Assembly (NCBI GenBank): GCA_027627225.1
Contig: CM051034.1
Coordinates: 17,158,980-17,222,979, forward strand
DNA from: Congeria kusceri
Taxonomy: Eukaryota; Mollusca; Bivalvia; Myida; Dreissenidae
Length of the DNA: 64,000 nt
Reading direction: 5' to 3'
Under the pieces are notes generated by a model. The model saw only the letters and a program-made list of their open reading frames with translations, did not search any database and was not told the DNA's origin. Every line of letters begins with the position of its first letter. Within the stretch, counting starts at the first letter, position 1. Both the position numbers and the translations under genes were made by a program. This document shows positions 1 to 13,600 of this stretch, one piece after another.

Positions 1-90
1 TGGACTCTGCTCTTCTGATTGCTTTCCCATTACTTGGCAAAGTGCATTGGGGAGCATCCATCATTTCACTGATATCCTTGTTATTAGTAG
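1..90 (+). mobile_element. 3' end of a CCGAAGGGGG-type element
   Basis: GAGCATCCATCATTTCACTG then ATATCCTTGTTATTAG matches the end of the element at 12033-12578. The rest lies outside the window. Confidence 0.6.
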
Positions 91-1410
91 GTGTGAAAAT
101 GGTTTAGCAATTGTATTTAACAGTAGATAACACATTTCAGAAATTAGGTTAAACGCGTTAACAGATTTTTAGCGCCACATACATATTTCTATTACCTTAA
201 TTGATTGTTTTCACACTTATGTACACTTGCCTTGATCGGAGCTGTCAAAATTTGAAATAAAGAATGACACAGTTAAGAAAGCTCCAGGTACCACCAGATT
301 CCAATAGACTGAATAACTTGCTAATAAAACTTGAATTTTTAAACTGTTTTTCATTCATTGTTGTCTGTTACTCCCATTATCCTGTCAAAAAACTTTTTTC
401 AATTATTACTCCATAAATCATATGAAAACTACAAACAAAATGAATGCAAACAGCCTTAAAAAACAGGCATTGGAAAAAAATTTAAAACAAAAGTCTGTCA
501 CCGTTTTCCGATAATCAGGAGCATCAGCATTTTATGACAAAATTGCCAGCACTGATTTGTGAAATATGAAATGCATCTTTTATCGTTTATTTTAATTGAA
601 AATACCGAAAACAAACACCTGATGACATATATTAAGTGTCTATGCCTTTTCATCGATATTTTTAAACAAGACGTGATTGTGTATCTTATGCTTGTCCATG
701 ATACAAAGAAACACAGTGAAATAATTAGTAACACACTCTATATAAACATAATAAAAGATAAGTTGTTCAAACATGGCAGATGCATTCACTGCCTTCAGCT
801 CAGGCCATCAGTTTATAAACCCATAAGAGCTCCTCTTGCAAATCGTTCACGTCTAGAAGCATAACATAACACAAATATCCTAGAAGAAACAAGAGAAACA
901 GTGTTTAAAATATAACTGTTATTATGTATTACACATATACACATGTATATTCATTAATGATGAAGAGTCCTTACATACTCACAACCCTTTAATTGATTAA
1001 TATGTGCCTTTCAGGTCTTTTTTATCTTATATTACAAGGGCCAAAATAAGGCGTCATCCCCAAGAAAAATGTCTTTAAAATCATGCTCTGTTCCCCAAAT
1101 ATGGACTTGACACCTGGATTTTTTTGTTCCCCTTTACCAAATTTGTTGCAATAATTTTCCCCAGAACCTAAGACCTGAGCCACATGCCCATATTCTGAAA
1201 AAAGGCCATGCTTTATAACATAATATAAAACAAAAACAAATGCACAAGCCAAAAATGGCTTAATTATTCATTGTATTACTGTCTTTCTATTTGACAGAAC
1301 TTAAGCAGCTGTGCTTTCAGAGCTGAGAATTTTCAAAAGTAAGAGGAGATATTCCTACAGAGTATGATACTGTGTATTTGACATTTTAAGGTCAAATAAA
1401 ACAGGGTAAA
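91..1410. other. Upstream region of SUPV3L1
   Basis: AT-rich with no gene recognised. It must hold the SUPV3L1 promoter and 5' UTR. No TATA box or CpG-rich promoter stands out. The short ORFs here have no recognisable product. Confidence 0.4.
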
Positions 1411-1687
1411 ATGTTGGCAGTAAGTACAAAAGTGCAGACTCTTCTGAGAATGCGGTGTTTGGCATCGTGTTGTGTGTTAGAGCACCGACACTTATCAAAG
1501 CGCTCCAAAGGCAAGTCAAAATCATTGAAACTGGAGGGACAGAGCAAGAAGAAAACAGTTGCGTATGAGCAGCCGCGAATCGTGCCCCCACCAACTGCCA
1601 AAGAACTGTTCAAGCCGATGGCGGTGGAACCGAGACAGGCTGATCAGGACAATCTGGGGGAGGAGATTGTTGGCGTGCTTTCGAGGG
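1411..1687 (+). CDS. SUPV3L1: SUPV3L1 exon 1: start codon and mitochondrial presequence
   Basis: Encodes residues 1-92 plus one base. The first 50 residues are rich in Arg, Lys, Ser and Leu with no acidic residue until about position 25, as expected of a mitochondrial targeting peptide. An in-frame TAA 24 bases before the ATG supports this start. The exon ends in a GTAAGA donor at 1688. A TTTCAG at 1315-1320 could mark an upstream 5' UTR splice acceptor, but I cannot confirm it. Confidence 0.85.
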
Positions 1688-4600
1688 GTAAGAATTGACA
1701 GTGCCTCATTGCAGTGGGGATTGAACTGTAGTGTTAAAATATCATATTGCCTTACTTACCCATTTGTGACAAATGCTGGTGGCCATTTATCCATACAGTA
1801 ATTATGCTGTGAATTCTGGCAAATGTTCACTGGGTACTTTGCTATTGCAGCTAAGGGACAATCTCATAACTATTGTCTTGCTTACCCATTTTTGAGAAAT
1901 TAATGCTGTTTGCAACTTGTCAAAACTGTAAATTATATAGTAAATTCTTGCAAGCGTTCTTTTGCAGGTACATGCTCTGGGACCAGCTGGCAATAGGGAC
2001 AGTTGGTTTTGCCACCACCTGTTGATTTGTAGTACTAAATATTTTTCTAATTTCATTGTAAGGTTGGCAAAATATTGTTTGCAGATTGATGTAATGTCGA
2101 GCAGTAAGAGTAAACAGCAAGGCTGACTCGGCCATTCACACCAGATAAGCCTATGGCTTACAATTTGAACATTTTGCCCAAGAAAATTATGCTTAGCCAC
2201 ATTTTCATAATGGAAATTGTAAAATACACCTTAATGAGGAGTACTCCAATGCCAAGATACATTTGTCTACAGAACATTTTAATTCAAAGGGAAGCCTAAA
2301 CTTGATCTAAATATAGTCGTGCATGATTTGTAGACTTTTGCTTTTTGACTTCTGAAGGTTCCTTTTTTTGTGTGCATTTTTACAGATTTGCTTTATTAGC
2401 TGGACTTTAGAATATCTCAAACCCTCTTGTTTTCTGTTTTTTGGACATGTTTACTAAACATCATTTCCTGTTGCAGCATTAACTTGTTCAAGATCTGGTG
2501 TTGAGCATTTGTAACTACCGTAAATCCTTGTTTTCATACACTTTTTGTTAGTGTCCGAATATTTAGAATCACACAAAAGTTTTGTCTGCAAACATAGAAT
2601 CTTACAGGTTGTAAAAATCGGAAATAAGGGAATCATTTGTTAGTATAGTTATCTACAATTATGGTCTGTGTTTATCACTACAGGCATTTATTTATGACTT
2701 GAAACAGACATCAGAATTTTGAAGCTAGTTAAAGACTTGCTTATTGGTATGCAAAATTGACATAGGGAAGAAAACTGTAAAAAAGTAGTTCCTGTGAAAT
2801 GCTCAATTACAATGGGTGTAAAAAGCCAATTAATATATGTTCTGAAACCAGTGTTCTGACCAGGCCGCGAACTTGCGATTTTATCGCTTATTTTTCACAA
2901 ATGTCGCAAAAAAAGATGTCTAGTAGCGATTTTTGTCGCATACAAAATTTCATAGGATGAATCGTCAAATATGCGAAACAATTTAGGGACGAATATCAAA
3001 TCTCTCAAAGTGTACAGTATGAATCAAACATCCGATTGAGGTCTTCTTCCTGATTGGTTTAATTAAATTCAATCTAAGCCAATCGATAACATAATACGTT
3101 TGAGGTTTAACTCCGTATCGAAGAGTATTCGTTTTGTTTTGCAAGATGCAGTCGTCTGCTGCCGCGCCTAAGAAAAAATGCCTCGAACGTTATTCAGTTA
3201 TTTCTCCTCGCAAATCAAAACATAAGAGTTTGTTGGTAGCAATACAAGTCTGGCCGTCGATTCGCATCCTGCCTGCAACCCTATTAATAAAGTGCCAATG
3301 TCACAAATTTGACCATGTTGACATAAAAACCTGAACGAAAATTCCAAAATACTTGGTCAAAAGAGCACAGTTGGCTTGCCTATGATGTTGAAAGAAATTG
3401 TATGACGTGTTCACTTTGTATTATGCACAAGAACGTTATTCCATCGAAAATCACTGATTTTAAGTTTATTTTTTTGTGTTGAACAGTTTATAAAAAATAA
3501 CATTAACTGTGTTTCTAATGTTACCTACTGCTGGTTAAAGTCATACCAACCACTGACACAACTAGTCAAGGTAAATGAAAATTGTTATTGATTTTATCAT
3601 TTGTAGGTGTATTTTGTTTGTGTCTCAAAAAAATTGGAAATGTCCCCAATTTGTTTATGAGGTGTGAGACAAATGTCTCACCTTTCGTGATACCTTGCCA
3701 GAACACTGTGAAACATAGACCGCAAATTAATTCCTGTTAGGAAAGAGGCTGACATGAAAAATTATCTTTTCAGCCAATTTGAAGGTGTCTGGTGTAAACG
3801 TAGTGTCAGAAAATATAGCTGAAATATATTTAGTAATGTGTATGTCGGGCAGTTTATCATAACACTGTACAGAAATATTGTTTATTGTATTTAATTGTAT
3901 GCAATCTACATTTCTATTTCAGCTAGCATTGCAAAGATCCTGGTTAATTTTGCCAACGACAAATCAGTGGAAAATCTGGCGCAGATGAACAAAGTTACTG
4001 GTAAGCAGACGTACCGAAAAGTGCCTGACCAAACGGACCTGACTGGTTATTTCCAGCTGGTCCTGTAGAAGATCTATGGTTATAGATAAACACTATTTGA
4101 ATGCCATATTTTACCAATATAATGCTAGTTTCTGTAATTCGTTCATTAATTGTACAATTTTCTTAAATGTTTCCCAGTTAACAAGATTTCACGATGCGAA
4201 ATGTCCAATTTAATGGTACCGGATCCATTCCCAAAGTGGCAAGAAAAATCTCTGCGTAATTATGTATGTTACTGTGACATTCAGATGATCTGGTGGAAAC
4301 AGAATTCCATAATAAATAGGGATGTCAACCAACACTAAAACGGGTATTAAAATCTTCGATTGACCTTCTGAACGAATATTCGAATGAAATACGATATTTT
4401 TTACTTAACACTTTTATAAACAAGCCTTAATTAAACCAAAGGCCTATGGTGACTTCACTGGTATTGCAGACAATAAATACCATCCTATTGTTTAGCTTTG
4501 ATACCCAATAAACAGAAACACTGTGTCTGCCCCAATAGGGGTCATTATGACACGTGTACACAGTGTGTAGATGGGGTTCAGGTGTACAGCATCACTGACC

Positions 4601-7600
4601 GAGGAAAGGGCCCGGGACGATAAAAAGTATAGCCAAGCAATCCAGACACGACACAACCAAGTTTAGAGTTTATTGTTTGTTTAAAACATATGGGGCATGT
4701 CGTGGAAAAAATCGGGCTTAAAGCATGTGCGAAGTGTTGTCCCGGATTAGCCTGTGCAGTCCGCACAGGCTAATCCACCACGACACTTTCTGCTTTTATG
4801 GTATTTTCTGTTTCAAGGAAGGGGGAAAGTGTCGGACTGCACAGGCTAATCTGGGACGACACTTTCTGCACATGCATTAAGCCCAATTTCCCACGGCTCG
4901 CCTCAGATTAATATTTTCTTTTGATATGTTTAATTAAAATAATCGAATATTCTCCCAAATCATATACGTTTACATCCCTAATAATGATGACTGTAACTAT
5001 GGCATTCAGGTGATCTGTACCAGCAGTGTGTGCAGAGCTTCACGAAGTACTGTCTGGTGTCCAAGCCTCTCCCAGTCACACTGCACATCGTCTTCAAGGA
5101 CATCGAGTCTCAAGCAGGTAATCATGGTAACACAGGTGGAGCTGCAACGATTTAACCATAGCTTGATTCGATTTCAAATATCATTTACTTGAATATTTTT
5201 ATACGATTCACGTTTCCTTTTTACATGCTTCTTTGTGCATCTTCATCAGTCATGACTTGCATTATAATAATTTTATTTGTTATTATTAATGCTATTGTAT
5301 TTAATTATTTATCAAAGCAATTCAAAGCTGATGTAACATGATATTTCATTGATTATTCTTGAATTTCCCAGGCCATGTATGTAATATCCAGGCCATGTAT
5401 GAATTTTCATACAGGTTTCAAGGCCATGCATGAATTTTCCAGGCCATGTATGAACTTTCATACAGGTTTCCAGGCCATGTATGAACTGTCATACACATTT
5501 CCAGGCCATGTATGAATTTTCCAGGCCATGTACGAACTTCCATACAGGTTTCCAGGCCATGTATGAACTGTCATACCAGTTTCCAGGCCATGAAAGAACT
5601 TTCATGCAGGTTTCCAGACCATGATTGAACTGTTCTTGCTTGTTTCCAGGCCATGTAGGAACTGCATGCTTGTTTCCAAGCCATATTCAGTTTCTCTCTT
5701 GCTTGTTTTCAGGCAATGTACGAACAGTTTTGCTTGTTTCGAGACCATGGATGAACTTTTCGAGTTTCTTTCCAGTCCATGTTTGAACTTTTTGAGGTCA
5801 TGTGTGAATTTTTCTTTCTTGTTTCCAGGACCACGTATGAACTTATTATGCCCCCGGCATCTTGATGCGGGAGGCATATAGTTTTTGTCCTGTTCGTCCG
5901 TCCTTCCGCCCATCCTAGGCAAGGTTAAGTAGATTTTACCGTTTCATCTAGCACCAACACTGCTTACTACAGCACTTGGATACTTACACAGTTGTTGCTT
6001 ATGGCCATTCCCAATCCACCCATATCGCCCAGCCATACTTTGACCTTGACCTGATTTGGATTTAGAATATTTTAATGGGCTGTCCTGCACTAACTAGGGG
6101 CATGTGTGTTTATCTAACACAGTGTCTTGTTTTTGGTTGTTTTCAGGCCACGTTTGACCTTTCTTGTTTGTTTCCAGGTTATGTAGGAGCTTGTGTACCT
6201 TTTTTCAGGCCTATTATGTACTTCCGTGCTTGTTTACAGACCATGTACAAACTTTTGTGATTGTGTTTAGGCCATGGCACCAATTTCATTGAGATTGCGA
6301 ACTTTCGTTCTTGTTTCCAGGCCATGTAACAGACCTGTTCCCGTTCTTTCTGGACCATGCCAAGCAGGTGTTCCCGCACATCGAGTGCATGGAGGACCTA
6401 CGGCAGATCAGCGACCTGTCAGACCCCACGAAATGGTGAGACAGCTCGGCTGTGATCAGTGCCTTAGGTTTAATTACAGGGTACTCACTGTTACATAAGT
6501 ACAAAAATTAATGCATATTTAATCGTTAAAATTGAATCAACAATTGCTATTCAGTTAATGTGCAAACTATTTCCATAATTATATTAATAGAGACTCATTT
6601 TGCAGTTAACAATTTCTTGTTTAAAAATCTGTCGCAATTTTTGTCAAGACTTTTAATGCTATTGTCCCAGTTTTTAATGAGTGTTTACTTCAATACATCT
6701 ATGATCTGGAGCTCTATGTTGCAGTATGAAGAATTTAAATTAGTGACTAGTGTTCCAATTTGCACTGAAATTGTTAAGATCATGAACAGAATTATACATA
6801 CATGTGAAGTTAGTGGGTAGCCATGTATTTGTAATGTATCTATATTCAGTGTTTTGTAGGGGACTAAGAGTGATTACCATTTGTGACTTAAGATATCATT
6901 ATTTTAGATGTAGACGAGTCTTAAGAATAGCATGTATAGTGCACAAGGTATCGAAACAATTATTATATTGTTTTATCAGTAATTTTTTTTTCGCTAAATT
7001 TAGTGCCATTTCCCCTGACAAAATATCCTCCATTTTTCCCCAAAATTGTCAATTTTATTCCCCCAATTAATAAGTATTTTACAGGTGGATGCATAAATAG
7101 AAAAAAGCTATTATTGAATGATAATTTGAATTGGCTCAATTGTCAAAAGAAGTTCAGTAGATTAACCATTTGAATATATTAATCATTAAAAAAGAAAAAT
7201 AACCACACTTTTCATTAAAAAAAACTTTTTTAAACTCCCGATTTGAAATTGTACATGCTAAAGTTCCCCATTTCATAGGCAAAGAGGTAAAAAGGAATTC
7301 CACAAATACCAGTATGCTGCGTTTTTTACTGTATTGCACTTAAAAAAAACAACAGATGTGGTTTTTATATCATGTTAATTTTATTTAAGAAATAATTTTA
7401 CAGTTAGCCTGAATGGTTTAATAGCTATGCATCAGAACAACAGAGTTGTTTATTGGCCGATAAAAAACAATAATGTGAAAGTTATTTTGTTTCTAACATG
7501 ATCTGACAAATATTTTTGCAGTTGTAATGAGAACTACATTTTACTGTGCTGCGCTCAGAATCGGGACTACTTTTTACGTTGTTTAATGGGTAGTTTAACA

Positions 7601-10600
7601 ACGATAATTTTGTTCTTTGTCTATACTACAGTCAGCGAGTATCATGTTAGAATTATATATAACAGATCACTCAATTCGATATTTCAGGTACCCATTAGCT
7701 CGTAGTGTGAAGCGTAAGATAATTTTCCATGCTGGCCCGACCAACAGTGGTAAGACGTACCATGCGATGAAGAGTTTTCTTGAGGCAGAGAGAGGGGTGT
7801 ACTGTGGACCGCTGAGACTGCTCGCGATGGAGGTCTATGACAAGTCAAATGAACAGGTACGGAACCTGGACGTGGTTATCAAAATGCAGACATGGGCCCG
7901 TATTCACCACTCATTCTTAGACTTAAGAAAACGAAATAGACTTAGATTCGAGAAAAAATACTTTTGCGTTCGCATTAATGCCCAAATGTCATGAAAACAT
8001 CATTCTAAATAAAAAATGCTAAAATGGCTTTGGTGAATACCAAATAAAATTTAAATTAACAGTGTTTTTAGAATAGAACAGTTTCAAGAATATTCTTATT
8101 TATTGTCTTGAGTCTAAGAATGGGTTGGTGAATGCAGGCCCAGAAGTATGGTTTCAGTATGGCCAAGAGATGTGAATGCCGGCCCAGAAGTATGGTTTCA
8201 GTATGGCCAAGAGTGCAGGCCCAGAAGTATGGTTTCAGTATGGCCAAGAGTGCAGGCCCAGAAGTATGGTTTCAGTATGGCCAAGAGATGCTAGTTGTAT
8301 GCTTGCTCAGTAGAATATAACCTAGAATATCATAAGTGAGATACCTGCATATAGACAAGTCCATGGAAAATGTAGTCGGACATGGTAATGTTGATGTCAA
8401 GAATGACCATGCTGGTAACATTTTTTGCAGAAAAATATTTAGCAAAAAGGCTTGTATAATATAAGTGCAATATGTGTTTAACAACAAATTAAAAAACAAT
8501 GTCACCTAGCAACCCTTTGTTACAAAAGTGTGTGTTTACAGGGGTGTGTTTCCTCTTTTCAGCTGATATTTTCCATTTGAAACTAGATTTTGTAAACAAA
8601 TAGTGCTTAAAAGTGCTATATCAGATTGGAAAATGTGCGTGTCGTGGCGTGGGAAAACCGGGCTTAATGCGTGTGCGTAAAGTGTAAAGTGTGCAGTTTG
8701 CACAGGCTAATCCAGGATGGCACTTTCCGCCTACAATGGATTTATGTTTAGAAGAGACTTCCTTGAAACAGAAAATACCATTAAAGCGGAAAGTGCCGTC
8801 CCGGATTAGCCTGTGCGGACTGCACAGGCTAATCCAGGACGACACTTAACGCACATGCATTAAGCCCAGGATTCCCACAATAGGCCTGAAAGACTGATTA
8901 AAGACAGACTGTGCAAAACATGTAAACAACTTAAAACTAAATTGTATACATGCCGGTGGTAAAAGAGCATGTTATACTGTAACTCTTGCTATGAAAACTC
9001 GTTTATCCTGTTTCTACCTCCAACAGTAATCTAATAAAGGGGTTAAGGCTAACACGTTTTTACTTTTTTTGTAAATGTTGAAACGAAGTGAAATAAACAA
9101 AAACGTCACTGTTGAAACAGTATTCCTCTAACTTTTACATGTAATTGTTGTTGTGAAACTGAAAGTAATTATTATTTCCAGATGTTTATGTCAATAAGGC
9201 ATAAAAAAAATATATGTTTGTGTCAGGGACCCGACCTACCCTAAAAAAATGCCCCAACCCTAGAACATGGTATTGGGTTTGTTAGACTGATTTTTGTTTT
9301 ATTTATCTTTTTCAATAATTTAATGTGTTTTTGGATAAATAAGTGATTTGTTCTGATAGTATCCACTTATAAACAATGTTTAAGGATATTACTGATATGT
9401 TTTAGTTTTATAATCTTCAAGCTGACCATTTGCCAAATAAAAAAAAAAAAATCCCAACCTGCCTACCGTAATTTTTGTCGAGCATGGAACCTAAACAAAC
9501 TCTTTTTTTTTTGCGCCTTAACAGATTCTGCGCAGTGACATCACATTCAAAACCACTATTCTCGTCATTCTCGAATAATTATGTTACACTCGATCTACTT
9601 AAGGGTCCTTTTTTTATTTGATAAATTGTGTTCATAGGGCATGTGTTTAGGTTTTTAACTGTTTTTATCGTTACACTGTTGAACTCGTAGTACTTAGTGG
9701 ATTATGGGCGAAGTATAAACATTTTTTATTAAAAAACATGTATATTATAAGTGCATTGTTCTTGTAAAAACGGCGGGAAAATTTTCTTGTGCACATCGTG
9801 CCTATGCACGACAGATGTAAGACTTACTGTACAGAGCATTACTTTCTGCTGTAAATGTTAAGGATTATAGGGTTTACTTACGAAAGAGGCTGTAAATAAT
9901 ACTTGAAATCACAAAAAGGTATTGGGTTTATTTTACGGTAGAAGAAATTATTTATTATGATGCGTTTGTCACTCATGAGGATGGTGGACCCGACTGAAAA
10001 ACTGCTGTGGAATTTCGAGTCTTTTAAAATACCGTGTGAATGTTTTTCAGCAAACACGAAATGATTCAGTTTGTAAACATGTTAGCCTTAAATCTCCAGT
10101 CAGCAGGTTTGTTGCATGGTTTTTCATGCTACTAGCATGTTCCTACGCATCAAACAACAACAGGATGATATAGCATAACATTGAAAGATACATCCACTTA
10201 ACCTCTCCTTTCCATCAATAAAAACTGTGAAGTCCAGTTTATCAGAAAAGTCTAGTTTATTAGGATAGTCTAGTTGATCAGAGTAGTCTAGTTTATTAGA
10301 GCAGCCACCTTCCAAAACAAGTTTTATTTTATTGCTAAAGCTTTAATTTTCCAAACCTCACTGGATAAACTCCCAGCACCAACTACGTATTCTCTATATT
10401 ATTTTTCATATTTGGCAGGGTGTACCGTGTGATCTTGTTACTGGGGAGACGAGAAAGTTTGCCAACGATGACGACAGCCCGTCCAATCACATTGCCTGCA
10501 CTGTGGAGATGTTGAACACCAGTCTGGAGTGTAGGTCACATGACAGACTGACTGGTTCTGGCCAGAGTTTGTTGATTTTTAGTTTCTCGGATATTTCTAC

Positions 10601-13600
10601 CCATTTTTGTAGCCATTAATTCCTATTGTGCAAAACATTCTCCAGAAACTCAGTTAAATCCTTCAATTTCAATTTCAGATGTCTATATTGTCAATATACC
10701 ATGGACTATCATGTAGGGAAAACATGCCCAAATAAGTATTAGCTTCCATTTCTGAGGCAGAACAATATTCCATAAACTAGTATATTTTAGCTTAGTGGCA
10801 CATGTAGTTTACAAATTGTATTGTATTTATTTAATTGGTGAATGTCTGTTACAGGGACTTTAGGGTTTTTGTTTCAAGAATATTCTTTATTCTTACGTCT
10901 TATGTCTAAGAAGGGTGGGTGAATACGGACTGGGTGTGTATTCCCAGATTCTAGTGCGTAAAATAGATGGTTGTGTTGCAGACGACGTGGCCGTGATAGA
11001 CGAGATACAGATGCTCGGAGACCTCCAGCGAGGCTGGTCGTGGACGCAGGCGCTGCTTGGTCTCGCTGCCAGGGAGGTACACGTCTGCGGGGAGGAGACG
11101 GCCATTGATCTTGTGGAGCGCCTCTCGTACATGTGTGGCGATTCATTTGAGGTAAGTTTACAGTTAGAATACTAAACTAATATTGCTCCATTTTCTTTTG
11201 TTTTATTTTGTTTGTATGGCTTAATGTTCTCTAATCTGTAATTCCACCTCCCTTAAGGCCGTGTCACACTGTGGCGAATTAGAGCTCCGAGTTCTGGTGA
11301 GTTGTAACTCGCCAAAACTCTCCTGGTGTCGTGTAGATCTTGTACAGATGTCGTTCTTTGTTGCAGTAATGTCCACTTATGTTTCTTATGTCGCCAGAAC
11401 TCACCAAGCAGCGTCGAGAATTTTAAATCGTTTAAAATTGTCGAAGGAATCTCACACACTCTCAAACACACTAGAACTTATTCCGTACACATGTCTTCCC
11501 TTGTCTTAGCGTTTCGCCGTATATTATCATTCTACGACATAACACAAGTTTGATGCGATTTTGGGAGACTTGCCTACGACATCTGCTCTTCGGTTTCGGT
11601 TGACATCAGAAACTCGTGCTCATGTCCTCACAAGTCGTACAGACTCTTCCACACTCGAATACAAGTCTTCTGTTGTCGAAAAGATATAGTACGCATATCT
11701 CACTGAACTCTTTATCAAATGTGATTATGGTACTTGTTTCGTGTCAATGTTGAAGAGAACTCCAACAGATGTCGTCTTGAAACAATTCCGCGACCAACTC
11801 GTCCACTTTATGGCGAGTTATAACTCTCCAGAACTCGTATAGAACTCGAAGCTCACATTCGCCACAGTGTGACAGGGCCTTTAGTTATTATGGTAATTCA
11901 TTGCTGTGTGGTGATTAATTCGAAGTATGTCTAGGTTTATGTAGGTAGGTTGTATTGAAATCTAGAATGTGTTTAAGATGTTGTATAGATTTTTACTGAA
12001 GTGTCTTGTGTTTTCTTGGTGCCTTTTACACTTTATTTTTTTATGCTGCCCGAAGGGGGGAGCGTAAAGTCGCCGCTGTCCATCCAAAGTCTAATTCAAG
12101 TGCCATTCAGATTGTTCGGATGTTGAATGCATTTCCCCTCAAATTTTATCCATCATTCTTTCTGTCCATCCTTCCATCTGTCTGTCCATGTGGTATTTTG
12201 TTTCCACACAGATTTCTGGAACTAACGATTAATGAACTATATCAATATACCAATATAATGACATGTGCATATGCATATTACCTGGTTGTTCCAGTCTTGT
12301 GAATTTTCAGAAAACTTCATTTCCGCAGAGATCTCAGGAACTAATGACTCTTATTTAATGAAACTTGATATGCAGCATGCCAACCTAGAAAAAATGTGCA
12401 TATTGTAAAGTTGTTTCGATCTGATGATTTTTCATATAGCTATTGCCCTTTGATTTTAGAGTAGGGTAGTTTAGTTTTTAGCTTTTCAAAGTATCTTAAC
12501 CTCTCATTTCATTCTCAATAACTGTCAAAGCACATTTTTAGGGAGAGCATCCATCAATCTCACTGATATTCTTGTTCTATATATTTTCATCAACAATGCA
12601 TTTGTTTTTAGCTCAACTGAGCACAACGTGCTCATGGTGAGCTTTTGTGATCGCCTTTTGTCTGTCGTGTGTCTTGCGTCAGCATTTCATATAATCGACA
12701 TCTCCTCCTAAACCGCTTGGCAGATTTTCACGAAACTTCACAGGAATGATCCTTGGGTGACCCTCTTTCAAATTTTTTTCAAATCGTTTCGGTCTGCTGC
12801 ATATGTAGGTCACCAGAGCTAAAAATAGATTTAAAAACTGAAAACTTTAAAATCTTCTCTTCTGAAACCACAAGGCTTGGAGCTTTCATATTTGATATCT
12901 GACATCCTCTAGTGGTCCTCTACAAAGATTGTACAAATGATGCCCCTGGTGTCTAAACTGGCCACACCCCGGGGGTCACATTGTTTATATAGACTTAAAT
13001 AGCAAAATGACTTTAAAAATCTTCTTCTCTGAAATTGCAAGGCCTAGAGGTTTCATATTTGGTATGTGACATTGTATAGTGGTTCTCTACAAAGATTGTT
13101 CAAATGATGCCCCTGGGGTAAAAACTGGCCACATCCCGGGGGCCACATGGTTGTTATAGACTTGAATTGCAAAATGACTTTTAAAATCTTCTACTCTGAA
13201 ACTGCAAGGCCCAGAGGTTTCATATTTGGTATGTAACATTGTATAGTGGTCCTCTACAAAAATTGTTCAAGTGATGCCCCTGGGGTCAAAACTGGCCACA
13301 CCCCGGGGGTCACATGGTTTATATAGACTTAAATAGCAAAATGGCTTTTAAAATTTTCTTCTCTGAAAGTTCAAGGCCTAGAGGTTTTATATTTGGTATG
13401 TAACACTGTGTAGTGGTCCTCTATAAAGATTGTTCAAATGAAGCCCTGGGGTCAAAGCTGGGCACACCCCGGGGCTCACATGGTTTATATAGATGTAAAT
13501 GGCAAAATGATTTTAAAATTCTTCTCTGAAACCACAAGGCCCAGAGGTTTCATATTTGGTTAAAACATTATATCGAGACCTTGATTGGGATTGCATATGG

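Noticed and set aside
1802..2200. 132-codon minus-strand ORF in SUPV3L1 intron 1
   Set aside because: No recognisable domain, low-complexity content and no flanking splice or promoter signals. Likely chance.
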